Below, piece by piece: positions 9,173 through 17,196 of a stretch of DNA of 43,326 bases. Under the pieces are notes generated by a model. The model searched no databases and was not told the DNA's origin. It worked only from the letters and a program-made list of their open reading frames with translations. Where the stretch lies: positions 1 through 43,326 of IMG/VR virus record IMGVR_UViG_3300025030_000202; one strand, written 5' to 3'. Made by a program: the position numbers and the translations under genes. The number at the start of each line of letters is the position of its first letter. The stretch's first letter is position 1. This stretch comes from a virus.

Positions 9173-9940
9173 TCAATTAGAACGTACCGAGCCACAGGTA
9201 ATTGCAAAAGTCGCGCAAGGCGACGTACCCGATAGAGAAGCTGCTACCCGCGCATAGCGTGAAGCCGATGCCAGATGAATCAGCGAGCCACTATGATCCC
9301 CAATGCTGGCTGGACTCAAGCTAACTACCGCATAAGCTGTCGTCCATGCTGTATCGTCGGCGCTATATTGCACGGAAGCAGAGAATTCCGGTGTCGTACC
9401 CGATAGCGTCAATAGACGAATACTAATATAGCTATCATTAGTGGTATCCGCCGCGCCCTTGAGGTCCACCGAGCCGATATCGCTGCCCCCCACGCCACTG
9501 ATCGTCGGGATATCATGTGCATTGACCGCCGAACCGCCCAGGGAAGTCATATGATAGATGGCGCTGGCGCCTGTTACCGTAAAAGAAACCGCCGCGGCAT
9601 CGGCCAGCGCGAATTGCGGCTCATACTGTGTCAGAATACCTGTGAATTCACGGCCTAATTTAGAACTGGACAAGCCAGTGAAATATAGACCGGTTAGCGC
9701 CGAGGCACCTAGAGTACTGAATAAGATGCTATCGATCTTAGAGGCCGAGCTGTTGAAAAAGCCATCGACCGTCAGCTCAACATCGCGGATACCATCCGCC
9801 AGACGCACACGATACGTGTCGGTAAATCCAGTAGCTTCCGGGGCCTCTGCCGAGAGGGAGAGTGTGGCCTGATTCACGTCAGGGGAAAGATCACGACTGC
9901 CGAGTAGTACGCGGGCATTATGCCCTGCAATTTTTGCCAT
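9173..9940 (-). CDS. Major tail tube-like protein with C-terminal extension
   Basis: 255 aa. Residues 1-130 match the short paralogue downstream (LSLSAEAPEATGFTDTYRVRLADGIRDVELTVDGF). Residues about 140-255 form an extra beta-rich domain (GSVDLKGAADTTNDSYISI; FSASVQYSADDTAWTTAYAV) like the decoration domains found on some tail tubes. It has its own promoter upstream (10025-10052). Gene order (tail terminator, tube, chaperone, tape measure) supports the call. Confidence 0.75.
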   Translation of the reverse strand: MAKIAGHNARVLLGSRDLSPDVNQATLSLSAEAPEATGFTDTYRVRLADGIRDVELTVDGFFNSSASKIDSILFSTLGASALTGLYFTGLSSSKLGREFTGILTQYEPQFALADAAAVSFTVTGASAIYHMTSLGGSAVNAHDIPTISGVGGSDIGSVDLKGAADTTNDSYISIRLLTLSGTTPEFSASVQYSADDTAWTTAYAVVSLSPASIGDHSGSLIHLASASRYARVAASLSGTSPCATFAITCGSVRSN

Positions 9941-10024
9941 ATGCTATCCTCCCATAGCCAGGGAGCCCATGCAAACTTTTCTGCCACGCCTGGCAGGCGC
10001 AGCGCATTGCTTTATTGCGCCTGT

Positions 10025-10052
10025 ATTGTAACACATTTCTTGAAAATGTCAA
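10025..10052 (-). promoter_or_regulatory. Sigma70-type promoter, minus strand
   Basis: TTGACA (10047-10052 complement), 16-nt spacer, TACAAT (10025-10030 complement), upstream of the tail tube gene. The same promoter type, with nearly the same flank, recurs at 20039-20066 and 23127-23154. Confidence 0.75.
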
Positions 10053-10094
10053 TAGGTTTTCCAAAATTATGTCTACTAATTTTACGGACGTGGA

Positions 10095-10526
10095 TCACCA
10101 CGCGGCGACGACTTCTACAGTAAGCGGGATATGCAGCCAGGTGGCACCGCCAATAGCTACACTTTCACCGGGATTCTGGGTTGCTGTGATATTATTTAGC
10201 TTGATACAGGTGTCCTGAATGGTAGGATCGCTCTTGATAGAGTCAATGATGGCTTGCGGTACGGTATAAGTGCGATTCAGCAATGTTACAGGATCATTAG
10301 TATCGCGCAAATAAAGCTGTAGCCGAAATTGCCAGATGTCCTGCGCGCTATAAGCGCCAAATTGTGCTGGTTGGTCACTAAAGCGCGTCCACGCTACCAC
10401 ACAGGCGGCTGAGGCTGAAGATTCCAGCTTTTGATAGGTATTCTTACTGACATTTTCCGCGCCTAATACCGAAGCCGCGCCGATATTGGCAACCAGACCA
10501 TCAGCAATTGCGGAAGCTGATCCCAT
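10095..10526 (-). CDS. Tail terminator / tail completion protein
   Basis: 143 aa, MGSASAIADGLVANIGAA to LHIPLTVEVVAAW. Its size, its place between a gp10-like tail completion protein and the tail tube, and the C-terminal beta pattern (GATWLHIPLTVEV) fit the tail terminator that caps the tube and joins it to the head. Assignment is mostly by gene order. Three bases separate it from the upstream gene. Confidence 0.55.
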   Translation of the reverse strand: MGSASAIADGLVANIGAASVLGAENVSKNTYQKLESSASAACVVAWTRFSDQPAQFGAYSAQDIWQFRLQLYLRDTNDPVTLLNRTYTVPQAIIDSIKSDPTIQDTCIKLNNITATQNPGESVAIGGATWLHIPLTVEVVAAW

Positions 10527-10529
10527 AGT

Positions 10530-11171
10530 TTATTCCTCGCCCTCATCAACTAGTTCCTTGATCATACCGCCAAAAATCTGAGCCGCGGCCGCAATACCCG
10601 TCAGCGCCAGCGCGGCGCCCAATGCAGTTTGATTCATAGCCGTGAAACTGGTCACAAAGAAATCGGCAACACGTTGCGCAACATGTGCTGCTGAGCCAGG
10701 TACAAAGATACTGCCATTGATATAGCCATCGATAACACGATCTGCCCAATGCGTGCCCACAACACCAGGATGCCTTCTCGTCATGGGTGGTCCAACAAAA
10801 GCAATAGGATGCGCGAGACCCGGCCACCATAGCGCACTCTTATGCCTTGGAAAAATATAGCCAGTGCCCGCACTAGGTGGTCGCGCGCCCGTATTGGTCC
10901 AAGCAAACTTATCGGGCGTGCTGGTAAGCACCACTCTATCATATATACCACTGCGTAGCGTGTAAAACGAATCACGCAGCCTGGTTGCATAACGCGAGTC
11001 GACACGCGTACCGACCGGCGCAGCATTCTTTAGCTCGCGCGCAATACGATTTGCGGCAAGGGAAACTTGCTGTCCTAAGTGCTGTCTAGAGCGTGCGGCG
11101 GTTAAGCCCATATTGCGTGCAATAATTCCAAAGGAAGCCGCATTGATACGAATAATCAAACCGGGCGGCAC
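10530..11171 (-). CDS. HK97 gp10-like tail completion protein
   Basis: 213 aa, starting MPPGLIIRINAASFG. The middle (RIARELKNAAPVGTRVDSRYATRLRDSFYTLRSG) resembles HK97 gp10-type head-tail joining proteins, whose hallmark is an N-terminal helix followed by APVGTG..LR.S. The C-terminus has a hydrophobic stretch (ALGAALALTGIAAAAQIFG) and an acidic end. It lies three bases after the glycosyltransferase gene in one operon. Confidence 0.6.
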   Translation of the reverse strand: MPPGLIIRINAASFGIIARNMGLTAARSRQHLGQQVSLAANRIARELKNAAPVGTRVDSRYATRLRDSFYTLRSGIYDRVVLTSTPDKFAWTNTGARPPSAGTGYIFPRHKSALWWPGLAHPIAFVGPPMTRRHPGVVGTHWADRVIDGYINGSIFVPGSAAHVAQRVADFFVTSFTAMNQTALGAALALTGIAAAAQIFGGMIKELVDEGEE

Positions 11172-11174
11172 AAC

Positions 11175-12353
11175 TTACTCCACTAACTTCCGTATCAGAT
11201 TAGCAATCCGCATAGCTGCCTGACCATCCAGTTGACCTAAATACTTATGCAACAAACGTGACATATCCGGCGCGGGCTGGGTTAGCGCCGTAGCAATACC
11301 CACCATGAGCTCTTTGGTAGCGCTACCAATAGTCAGGATTTCGGGATCATCGTCAAAGCCATCGGTGACCGCCACGCGCAGATTGGGGATACTGGCGGCT
11401 TCCAACACAACATTGGATGGTCCATAGGACAACACCACATCCGCAGCCATCAGGGTCGTGTCAAGGTGTTCCGCAGTCACCACACAGCGCAAGTTGGTCT
11501 TAGCGGCCTCTTGCATATGCCACTCCACATTATTACCGCGCGGATGACACTTGACCACCAACTGTAGCTCTTTGAACTCATGTAGCGCAGACAGCAGATT
11601 ATGATAGGTCTCCTCTACGCCGCTGTGACAGCCTAATAGATTGGTGTTTTGACTCCACGATGACATGTAAACTAGCACAGGCTTATAGGGATCAAGGCGC
11701 AGGAGTTTGCAAGCCGCGTCACGCTTACGAGTCCGTCCCGCTAAACGATCAAATTGTGGCAGACCCGTCAGATAGATTTTCTGAGTTGCCGAACGCGCGC
11801 GATACCATTGCGCTTGAAAGGGGCCCGCCGCCGCGAGATAGTCTGCCGTCACCACATCGTGAATATCTGAACCGAGTGGGCCGCGCTCGGCGCTGTCAAG
11901 ATAGATGGCGTGCGGGATATGCAAGACGGGTATCCCGTGCTGGATGGCATACAGCGCCAACAGCCGATGGATGGGTTCCACATCGTTATGTAAAATCAGT
12001 AGCTTAGCCTCAGCGCGTTGTAGCGCGGCAAGCGCCAGGCTAAGATCGATGAGACGGGGATAGAAATAGCGCGCAACGCCATTGTTGACCAACCAGTCTG
12101 AAACAGCCGTACTATGTGCCATTGGCATAGCAGGTTGGGAAGCCAGTTGTACGTGTAGCCGGCTCGCGTCACGCAGCGCTTGACTGCGATCCGTATCAGT
12201 CAGATACTCGCCCAAAGACTTGGCCGGCAGATCGATGTCATGCAATAGCTTGGTAAACTGTGGCTGAAGCGCAATGAGCTGATATGCCTTAGCGTCAAGC
12301 TGTTTTAGTACAGGTAACCAAGACGGTTGTGTAGAGACAATGATGTTTTTCAT
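11175..12353 (-). CDS. Glycosyltransferase, GT-B fold (polymer or capsule type)
   Basis: 392 aa, starting MKNIIVSTQPSWLPV. The C-terminal half has GT-B features: VLVYMSSWSQNTNLL, then KCHPRGNN, then LSYGPSNVVLEAASIPNLRVAV, as in CDP-glycerol glycerophosphotransferases and UDP-GlcNAc 2-epimerase-like enzymes. The N-terminal half (LHNDVEPIHRLLALYAIQHGIPVLHIPHAIY) suits the acceptor domain. It overlaps the upstream glycosyltransferase by 4 nt (ATGA), so the two are translationally coupled. Substrate unknown. Its place in the virion operon suggests a virion glycan or a late surface modification (inference). Confidence 0.7.
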   Translation of the reverse strand: MKNIIVSTQPSWLPVLKQLDAKAYQLIALQPQFTKLLHDIDLPAKSLGEYLTDTDRSQALRDASRLHVQLASQPAMPMAHSTAVSDWLVNNGVARYFYPRLIDLSLALAALQRAEAKLLILHNDVEPIHRLLALYAIQHGIPVLHIPHAIYLDSAERGPLGSDIHDVVTADYLAAAGPFQAQWYRARSATQKIYLTGLPQFDRLAGRTRKRDAACKLLRLDPYKPVLVYMSSWSQNTNLLGCHSGVEETYHNLLSALHEFKELQLVVKCHPRGNNVEWHMQEAAKTNLRCVVTAEHLDTTLMAADVVLSYGPSNVVLEAASIPNLRVAVTDGFDDDPEILTIGSATKELMVGIATALTQPAPDMSRLLHKYLGQLDGQAAMRIANLIRKLVE

Positions 12354-13759
12354 TGTGATGGGACCACATCAGAAAGATAGAGCTGATTCATAATCTGAAT
12401 CAGGTCGTAACTGGCCGCTTGCACTAGATTGACATCAGCCAGCTCCACTGCCATAGTCTTACTTTCCAGAAAGTCCAGATGGAACTGATTGGCGACGGCT
12501 AATAACTCTGGACTAGGTTGATTTTCCGGTATTGCCGCGCACTCAGCTACCGTATTATCAGGAGTTTCAACCAGCTCTTTTTTCTGGCCTTGCCAATTGA
12601 CCCAATATACCTGCGGTAATTGTCCATTATCAGCACTGGCATTTGCAATGATGCTACGATACTGTTGCTCCAGTAGAGATAATTGATTACCGATAAACCA
12701 TTGTTGATAGAGCGGGATGCGCTCTTGAGCCTGCGCTTGCAATTCTGGCAGGTTATCCAAAGTATCTCGCAATGACTTTTCCCACAGGTTGCTAGCGGGC
12801 GGAATCAGCAGTCCTAGTCCGGCATGTTCGCGATACGGCTCGCCCTCTTGCGCAATCCACGGCACACCCGCTAAGCCATATTCCGAAGTCTTGATCCAAG
12901 AGCGCCGCTGATCGAAGGTGCCAGATAAAGGCGCGACACCGATATCAAATGCCTTGACAATTTTAGGCCAATTTTCAGGCGCCACGCCAGGCTGATAGCG
13001 TTTGTTATGTAAAGGTACATCCAATTGGTTGTAGATGCGCAGATCGTTGCCGCAGACCAAGAACACCACATTGGGATAAGCCAGAGCAATAGCACGCGCT
13101 GCTTCACGTAATCCCGATCCCCACCATGAATCATAGTGCGATACCGAGCCGCCCCAACCGATCACGATACGCCCTGTCAGATTGAGCTTAGCTTTCATTT
13201 CCTCGCGTGTCGGCAAAGTGCTCCACCAATCGCCACGATAGAAATTGGGCACGTGATAGCCGCGACAGACATGGGACCAATCGCGTAAGATTTGCCGCGA
13301 AGGCGAGATCAGGGCATTGGTCAGACGTAAGCCTTGTTCCAATATCTGTAGCGGTGGCGGGTCCAGCTTAGCGGTATTCTGCGCCCAGAAACCATGCGCG
13401 GGATTTGACCACGGTAAACCCGGATAATCATCGTCCAAGTCGATGGCAACCGCCTTGTTCATACCCTGCCAATAGCGGATTACGTCGATGACGCCAGGCG
13501 TGATTACATTGCGCTGCACAATAATGAGATCGGATGGCGCGATGATATCCTGAATCGCCGGTGAAAGGTAATCAAGAAAACCGCTGATGTGTACGAGCTT
13601 CGCCTTCCAGCCATCATAAGCATGATGGTATAGCTCACCATGCTCAGCCGCATAATTTATAGCATTTGCAGGATCAAGTGCCCTAAATTGACTACAATTC
13701 CACTCCATATCGCCATCTGCGTATGCTATTACAATATTTAGTGATTTATGATCCGCCAT
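12350..13759 (-). CDS. Glycosyltransferase family 4-like
   Basis: 469 aa, MADHKSLNIVIAYADGD. It has the two-domain GT-B layout: N-terminal Rossmann region with IVQRNVITPGVIDVIRYWQ and AIDLDDDYPGLPW, a linker IVIGWGGSVSHYDSW that opens the nucleotide-sugar domain, and FDIGVAPLSGTFDQRRSWIKTSEYGLAGVPWIAQEGEPYREH, the GT4-like donor-site signature with its K-x-x-E-Y. The C-terminal about 100 residues are an unknown tail. It sits between connector and tail-completion genes, seven bases from the connector gene. Confidence 0.8.
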   Translation of the reverse strand: MADHKSLNIVIAYADGDMEWNCSQFRALDPANAINYAAEHGELYHHAYDGWKAKLVHISGFLDYLSPAIQDIIAPSDLIIVQRNVITPGVIDVIRYWQGMNKAVAIDLDDDYPGLPWSNPAHGFWAQNTAKLDPPPLQILEQGLRLTNALISPSRQILRDWSHVCRGYHVPNFYRGDWWSTLPTREEMKAKLNLTGRIVIGWGGSVSHYDSWWGSGLREAARAIALAYPNVVFLVCGNDLRIYNQLDVPLHNKRYQPGVAPENWPKIVKAFDIGVAPLSGTFDQRRSWIKTSEYGLAGVPWIAQEGEPYREHAGLGLLIPPASNLWEKSLRDTLDNLPELQAQAQERIPLYQQWFIGNQLSLLEQQYRSIIANASADNGQLPQVYWVNWQGQKKELVETPDNTVAECAAIPENQPSPELLAVANQFHLDFLESKTMAVELADVNLVQAASYDLIQIMNQLYLSDVVPSQ

Positions 13760-13765
13760 ATTATC

Positions 13766-14329
13766 CTAAGTATTATCACTCGTTTTACTCGTTGTGCCAC
13801 GGCCCGGAAACTTGAACATGCCGCGCACAAAACGTCCTGGCACGCGATCCGTATCGTCCTCATGGGTTTCCTTGTCGTCAATACTGATGCCGCCGACATA
13901 GAGTTTGCCCAGCGCGCTATCACCACTGATACCAGCCGTCGAAAGGTCCATTGACTGCAATGCATCCACGCCTTGATCGAACAGTTGCATAAAGACTTGG
14001 CCGCGTGTGCGTTCGCCAGGGCCTAAAGTCACATTGATACGTGAGAGTTCGGTATAGGCGGCGGCATATAGCGTGTTGAGATTGGTCAAACGATCATAAA
14101 TCGTCGCACTGGATGCCGCGGGGACACTATAGCCCAGATTGGTCAACGCGGTATTGATCACCGAATAGCCCTGTTCCAGCCAGTTATTGACATGTGTTAG
14201 TGTGGGTGAAGTTGCAGTGCTAAAAGCCAACGCACCGCCAAGGACGTTCTGGCATAGACCTGCTACATGAGAAGCCGAAGCATAAGCCGTAATGGTTGCA
14301 GTAACTGGAGAACCAGCATAAGTTGGCAC
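13766..14329 (-). CDS. Head-tail connector / adaptor-like protein
   Basis: 187 aa, MPTYAGSPVTATITAYA. The sequence has helical stretches (HVNNWLEQGYSVINTALTNLGY; YDRLTNLNTLYAAAYTELSRI) like HK97 gp6-type connectors, which bridge the portal and tail completion proteins. The acidic then basic C-terminus (DKETHEDDTDRVPGRFVRGMFKFPG) is unremarkable. The call leans on length, helix content and position after head genes and before tail genes. Confidence 0.5.
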   Translation of the reverse strand: MPTYAGSPVTATITAYASASHVAGLCQNVLGGALAFSTATSPTLTHVNNWLEQGYSVINTALTNLGYSVPAASSATIYDRLTNLNTLYAAAYTELSRINVTLGPGERTRGQVFMQLFDQGVDALQSMDLSTAGISGDSALGKLYVGGISIDDKETHEDDTDRVPGRFVRGMFKFPGRGTTSKTSDNT

Positions 14330-14339
14330 AAGATACTTC

Positions 14340-15095
14340 CTAACTCACAACCAGCGTTTGTGGATTGGTAAAATTATAGCCTGCAAGTTGCGACCAGACG
14401 TATACCGTTCCGGCATCTAACATAAAAGTTACCTGTCCGTTAGTGTCGGTGCTCAGCACACCCGCAATAATATTAGAACCCGCGCTGTCAGATGTGACCC
14501 AAACCTCTACGCCATCCAACGGATTTGTGCCGTCAGTAATGGTAATGACAGTGGAGGTGGCGCCAGCGCCGCCCGTATTGGTAAGCAAGTCATCCAGGTG
14601 CTTATCTACGCTACCTGTCGCTGGCGTCCCGGCTGTAGGCGCCAATTTCATAGCATCGCGCACATCTTGATCCGTGGGCAAAGCCGCAAGCTGCGTATCC
14701 AGATTGGCCGATGCCATCCCCAATGCAGTTCTGGCGCCCACCGCACTTAGAATATCATCTAATTTGGCAGCCCGCACAGCAGTGTAATCTTCCGCTAATG
14801 GCAATGCCGAAATATTAGCATCCGGTAACACTAATCCTAAAGCTGCCAGATGTTGCTGATCCACGCTGCTACTAGCAGTCTTGAATGTCGCTACATAATC
14901 ATACAAATTGGGGCTAGCAGATGCTAAGCGGTAAAAATAAACACCATTGCGACTTTCTGACGGTGAACCACCAGTAACCACAATAGTATCCGTGCCGTCA
15001 GCAATGGTAATGCGATTGATGTCAATCGTTGGTGCAACTCCCGACGCGCCCGTTTTTGTATCAATAAACTGCCCAAAAAAGATTAGGTCGGCCAT
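14340..15095 (-). CDS. Structural protein with C-terminal Ig-like domain
   Basis: 251 aa from the ATG at 15095, chosen because GGGAGG lies 7 nt upstream; a TTG one codon earlier is unlikely. The N-terminal part (DLIFFGQFIDTKTGASGVAP) looks like a beta-rich virion protein. Residues about 180-251 (VITITDGTNPLDGVEVWVTSD...LSTDTNGQVTFMLDAGTVYVWSQLAGY) resemble a carboxypeptidase-regulatory or CNA-B type beta-sandwich, as on phage decoration proteins and fibres. Exact role unknown. Confidence 0.6.
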   Translation of the reverse strand: MADLIFFGQFIDTKTGASGVAPTIDINRITIADGTDTIVVTGGSPSESRNGVYFYRLASASPNLYDYVATFKTASSSVDQQHLAALGLVLPDANISALPLAEDYTAVRAAKLDDILSAVGARTALGMASANLDTQLAALPTDQDVRDAMKLAPTAGTPATGSVDKHLDDLLTNTGGAGATSTVITITDGTNPLDGVEVWVTSDSAGSNIIAGVLSTDTNGQVTFMLDAGTVYVWSQLAGYNFTNPQTLVVS

Positions 15096-15110
15096 CAATA
15101 GCCTCCCGAT

Positions 15111-15320
15111 TTACAGGCCCAGCGCCTGCCGCCTGAGTGCTTCCCGCTCAGCCATCAGCGCCTGGATCGTCACCTCGGCCTGCTGGTTGGCGGCCTGCTG
15201 ATCGGCGCGCGCCCGCTCGATGGCGTCGTCCATGCTGTCCAGGTCGAAGCGTACAAACAGCTTGCCCATGTCAGCCATCGAGATGGGTTCAATCAGTTTT
15301 GCAAATTCCTCGAGTGTCAT
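15111..15320 (-). CDS. Small coiled-coil hypothetical protein
   Basis: 69 aa, MTLEEFAKLIEPISMADMGK. The second half (ERARADQQAANQQAEVTIQALMAEREALRRQALGL) is a charged alpha-helix likely to form a coiled coil. It is GC-richer than its neighbours. Good ribosome site (GGAGC before ATG). I do not recognise a family; between two virion-surface genes it may be a small chaperone or structural partner. Confidence 0.6.
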   Translation of the reverse strand: MTLEEFAKLIEPISMADMGKLFVRFDLDSMDDAIERARADQQAANQQAEVTIQALMAEREALRRQALGL

Positions 15321-15332
15321 GTTGCTCCGCTC

Positions 15333-16184
15333 CTATGTCGTAAAATCGGCGTAGGCCAGGCCCGCGCCAGCGTTCCACAATGCGCTTCTTTTCGCAGCGT
15401 CTAACGCACCGCCCGCTCCGGCTGCGGATTTCCACATGGCGACGGGGCCGATGCGACCATTAGCATAGTATCCAGAAAGCGTCGTCGGCGATTGCTGGCC
15501 GACCCGAAATGGATTTGTATTTACTCCTGGATTGCGAATAGTGTTTTTAGTGTCCAAAACACCGTCTACGGACACGCCAATAATCGAATTGGCCGCATCG
15601 TGAAACACCATTATAAAGTGCCATTGCAAAACCGCAATAACTCCATATGTATTAGCGGTCACATTGTCGTACTGACCAGACGGATTGCCGATCTCAAATA
15701 TGGCCCTTCTCGTTGTTGAATACTGAAGTGAGCATTCTTCCAACCCAGAGTCAACTCTGCCTTTCGCGACGATTAGCTGTCCGGCATCATCCGCAAAATA
15801 CACCCACGCGGCAAATGTAAAATCAACATCCCCCATTTGTAGCAGCGCCTCACTATTGCGCGTGAAATAGTCCGCCGTGCCGTCAAACGTGCGCGCGCCC
15901 GCGTACACGATGCCAGCCGCGCTGCCCGGTGACGATACCTGCGTCAGCGTCAACCCGTTTGTGTGCAGGTCAAGCGCATTGTTCGCGCCAGCGGCCTCGT
16001 TCAGCGGCCAATAGGCGACAAGATTATTCAGCAGCCCATTGCCCGCCGCACTCGTCGTCTGTCCCGTGCCCAGGCCGTAGCCGAGGCTGCTGCGCGCGCC
16101 CAGACCCAGGCCGATACTAAAGCGCCGTAATAGTTCGCGATAAGACGGACGCAGAAATTGTCGGTACGGTAGTGCAATTGTCAT
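15333..16184 (-). CDS. LamG / concanavalin-type lectin domain protein
   Basis: 283 aa. Residues about 50-250 show a LamG-like beta-jelly roll: LLNNLVAYWPLNEAAGANNALD, ARTFDGTADYFTR, DFTFAAWVYFADDAG, WHFIMVFHDAANSIIGVSVDG, and NGRIGPVAMWKSA. This set (YWPLNE, FDG, FT.AAWV, ..DG, G.I..V..W) is classical for LamG_3 domains on phage virions, which probably bind glycans on cells or mucus. It may be a head-surface decoration or fibre. The N-terminal 40 residues are basic (YRQFLRPSYRELLRRFS). Confidence 0.8.
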   Translation of the reverse strand: MTIALPYRQFLRPSYRELLRRFSIGLGLGARSSLGYGLGTGQTTSAAGNGLLNNLVAYWPLNEAAGANNALDLHTNGLTLTQVSSPGSAAGIVYAGARTFDGTADYFTRNSEALLQMGDVDFTFAAWVYFADDAGQLIVAKGRVDSGLEECSLQYSTTRRAIFEIGNPSGQYDNVTANTYGVIAVLQWHFIMVFHDAANSIIGVSVDGVLDTKNTIRNPGVNTNPFRVGQQSPTTLSGYYANGRIGPVAMWKSAAGAGGALDAAKRSALWNAGAGLAYADFTT

Positions 16185-16186
16185 TA

Positions 16187-16537
16187 TTAGACTGGATACA
16201 ATCTAAATGACGCCCTAAAAATACTGGCCGCGGTAGCGCCATTCCACACCTGCACCTTGACCGCATTGCCGATCAGCGTCAGATTGACCGATGCCGCAGT
16301 CGAGGCGGTGATCGCCTGGCTGGCTGCAATGGTATCCCAATGTACGCCATAGTCTGAGGATTCGAGAAAATGTAAGCCCGAACCCGCACCGGCTGCCGCA
16401 CTGGCGTTAGACCACAACAGCCCCACCAATCTGGCATGACCCTGACAGATAGCCGAACCGGCTACAGAGGCAGAGATCGCCAATGTAGCGGCAGTTTCCA
16501 GCACACTTTCAGCAGCTTGCGCATAGAGTTTAGCCAT
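16187..16537 (-). CDS. Small beta-rich structural protein
   Basis: 116 aa, MAKLYAQAAESVLETAATLA, ending IFRASFRLYPV. It is rich in Ala, Ser and Thr with alternating hydrophobic residues, as in small virion surface proteins. Three bases precede the LamG gene. A consensus promoter at 16700-16728 lies upstream. No family recognised. Confidence 0.6.
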   Translation of the reverse strand: MAKLYAQAAESVLETAATLAISASVAGSAICQGHARLVGLLWSNASAAAGAGSGLHFLESSDYGVHWDTIAASQAITASTAASVNLTLIGNAVKVQVWNGATAASIFRASFRLYPV

Positions 16538-16699
16538 TGCGCGTCTGCCTGTGAATATAGAGACTAATCATCATGTCTCTCCTATAAATAAATAATGCAC
16601 CGTGTATCCTGGTGATAGCACAATGCATTACCATATTGCATGTGTATCGCGACCAGCTCGTTTTTACGATTGCCGTTCAATTAAGGCACGCGAGCACGT

Positions 16700-16728
16700 A
16701 TTATAACAGTAAGTCGGCTTTATGTCAA
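16700..16728 (-). promoter_or_regulatory. Sigma70-type promoter, minus strand
   Basis: TTGACA, 17-nt spacer, TATAAT on the minus strand, in the 206-bp gap upstream of the gene ending at 16187. It gives the connector and tail segment a second entry point below the capsid genes. Confidence 0.8.
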
Positions 16729-16743
16729 ATGGTTATGTATACC

Positions 16744-17118
16744 CTACTTACGCACAACTAGATATTGCAGCGTCAGCGGCGCATCTGCGGTAGCCGCGCT
16801 ACCCGCATTATAGAACTTCATCGTTAGTGTACTAGCCGCAGTCGCGCAAGCGCCCGTCATAAAGGCACAAGCCGCCATGCTGGACGAGGTCACAAACACC
16901 AAGTCCAAGAGCGCCAGGTTAGGCACGGTTAGCGCTACTGAGCCGCTGGAAGCCGCGCCACACGAGATAGCTGTCACCACACCGGAACCGGCAATGATCT
17001 TAGTGATCTCAGTGCCCAATGTGCCTACCGTCAGATTGCCCGACGTATCAACGCTGAAACCGCCAACTTCAATGCCGCCAACAGGTCGCGTCAAACGCCG
17101 AATCTTATAACTTGCCAT
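16744..17118 (-). CDS. Hypothetical virion protein
   Basis: 124 aa, MASYKIRRLTRPVGGIEVGG, ending DAPLTLQYLVVRK. The repeated beta-turn pattern (GGFSVDTSGNLTVGTLGTEITKIIAGSG) is like phage head-fibre or decoration proteins. GAGTGTAACTC precedes the start. It lies directly after the major capsid gene. Confidence 0.55.
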   Translation of the reverse strand: MASYKIRRLTRPVGGIEVGGFSVDTSGNLTVGTLGTEITKIIAGSGVVTAISCGAASSGSVALTVPNLALLDLVFVTSSSMAACAFMTGACATAASTLTMKFYNAGSAATADAPLTLQYLVVRK

Positions 17119-17196
17119 GAGTTACACTCCTTTATAGAGCGCTATAGGGGCTGCCTATAGCATCCATCAGCACATGCTGATAGGTCTCAATATATG

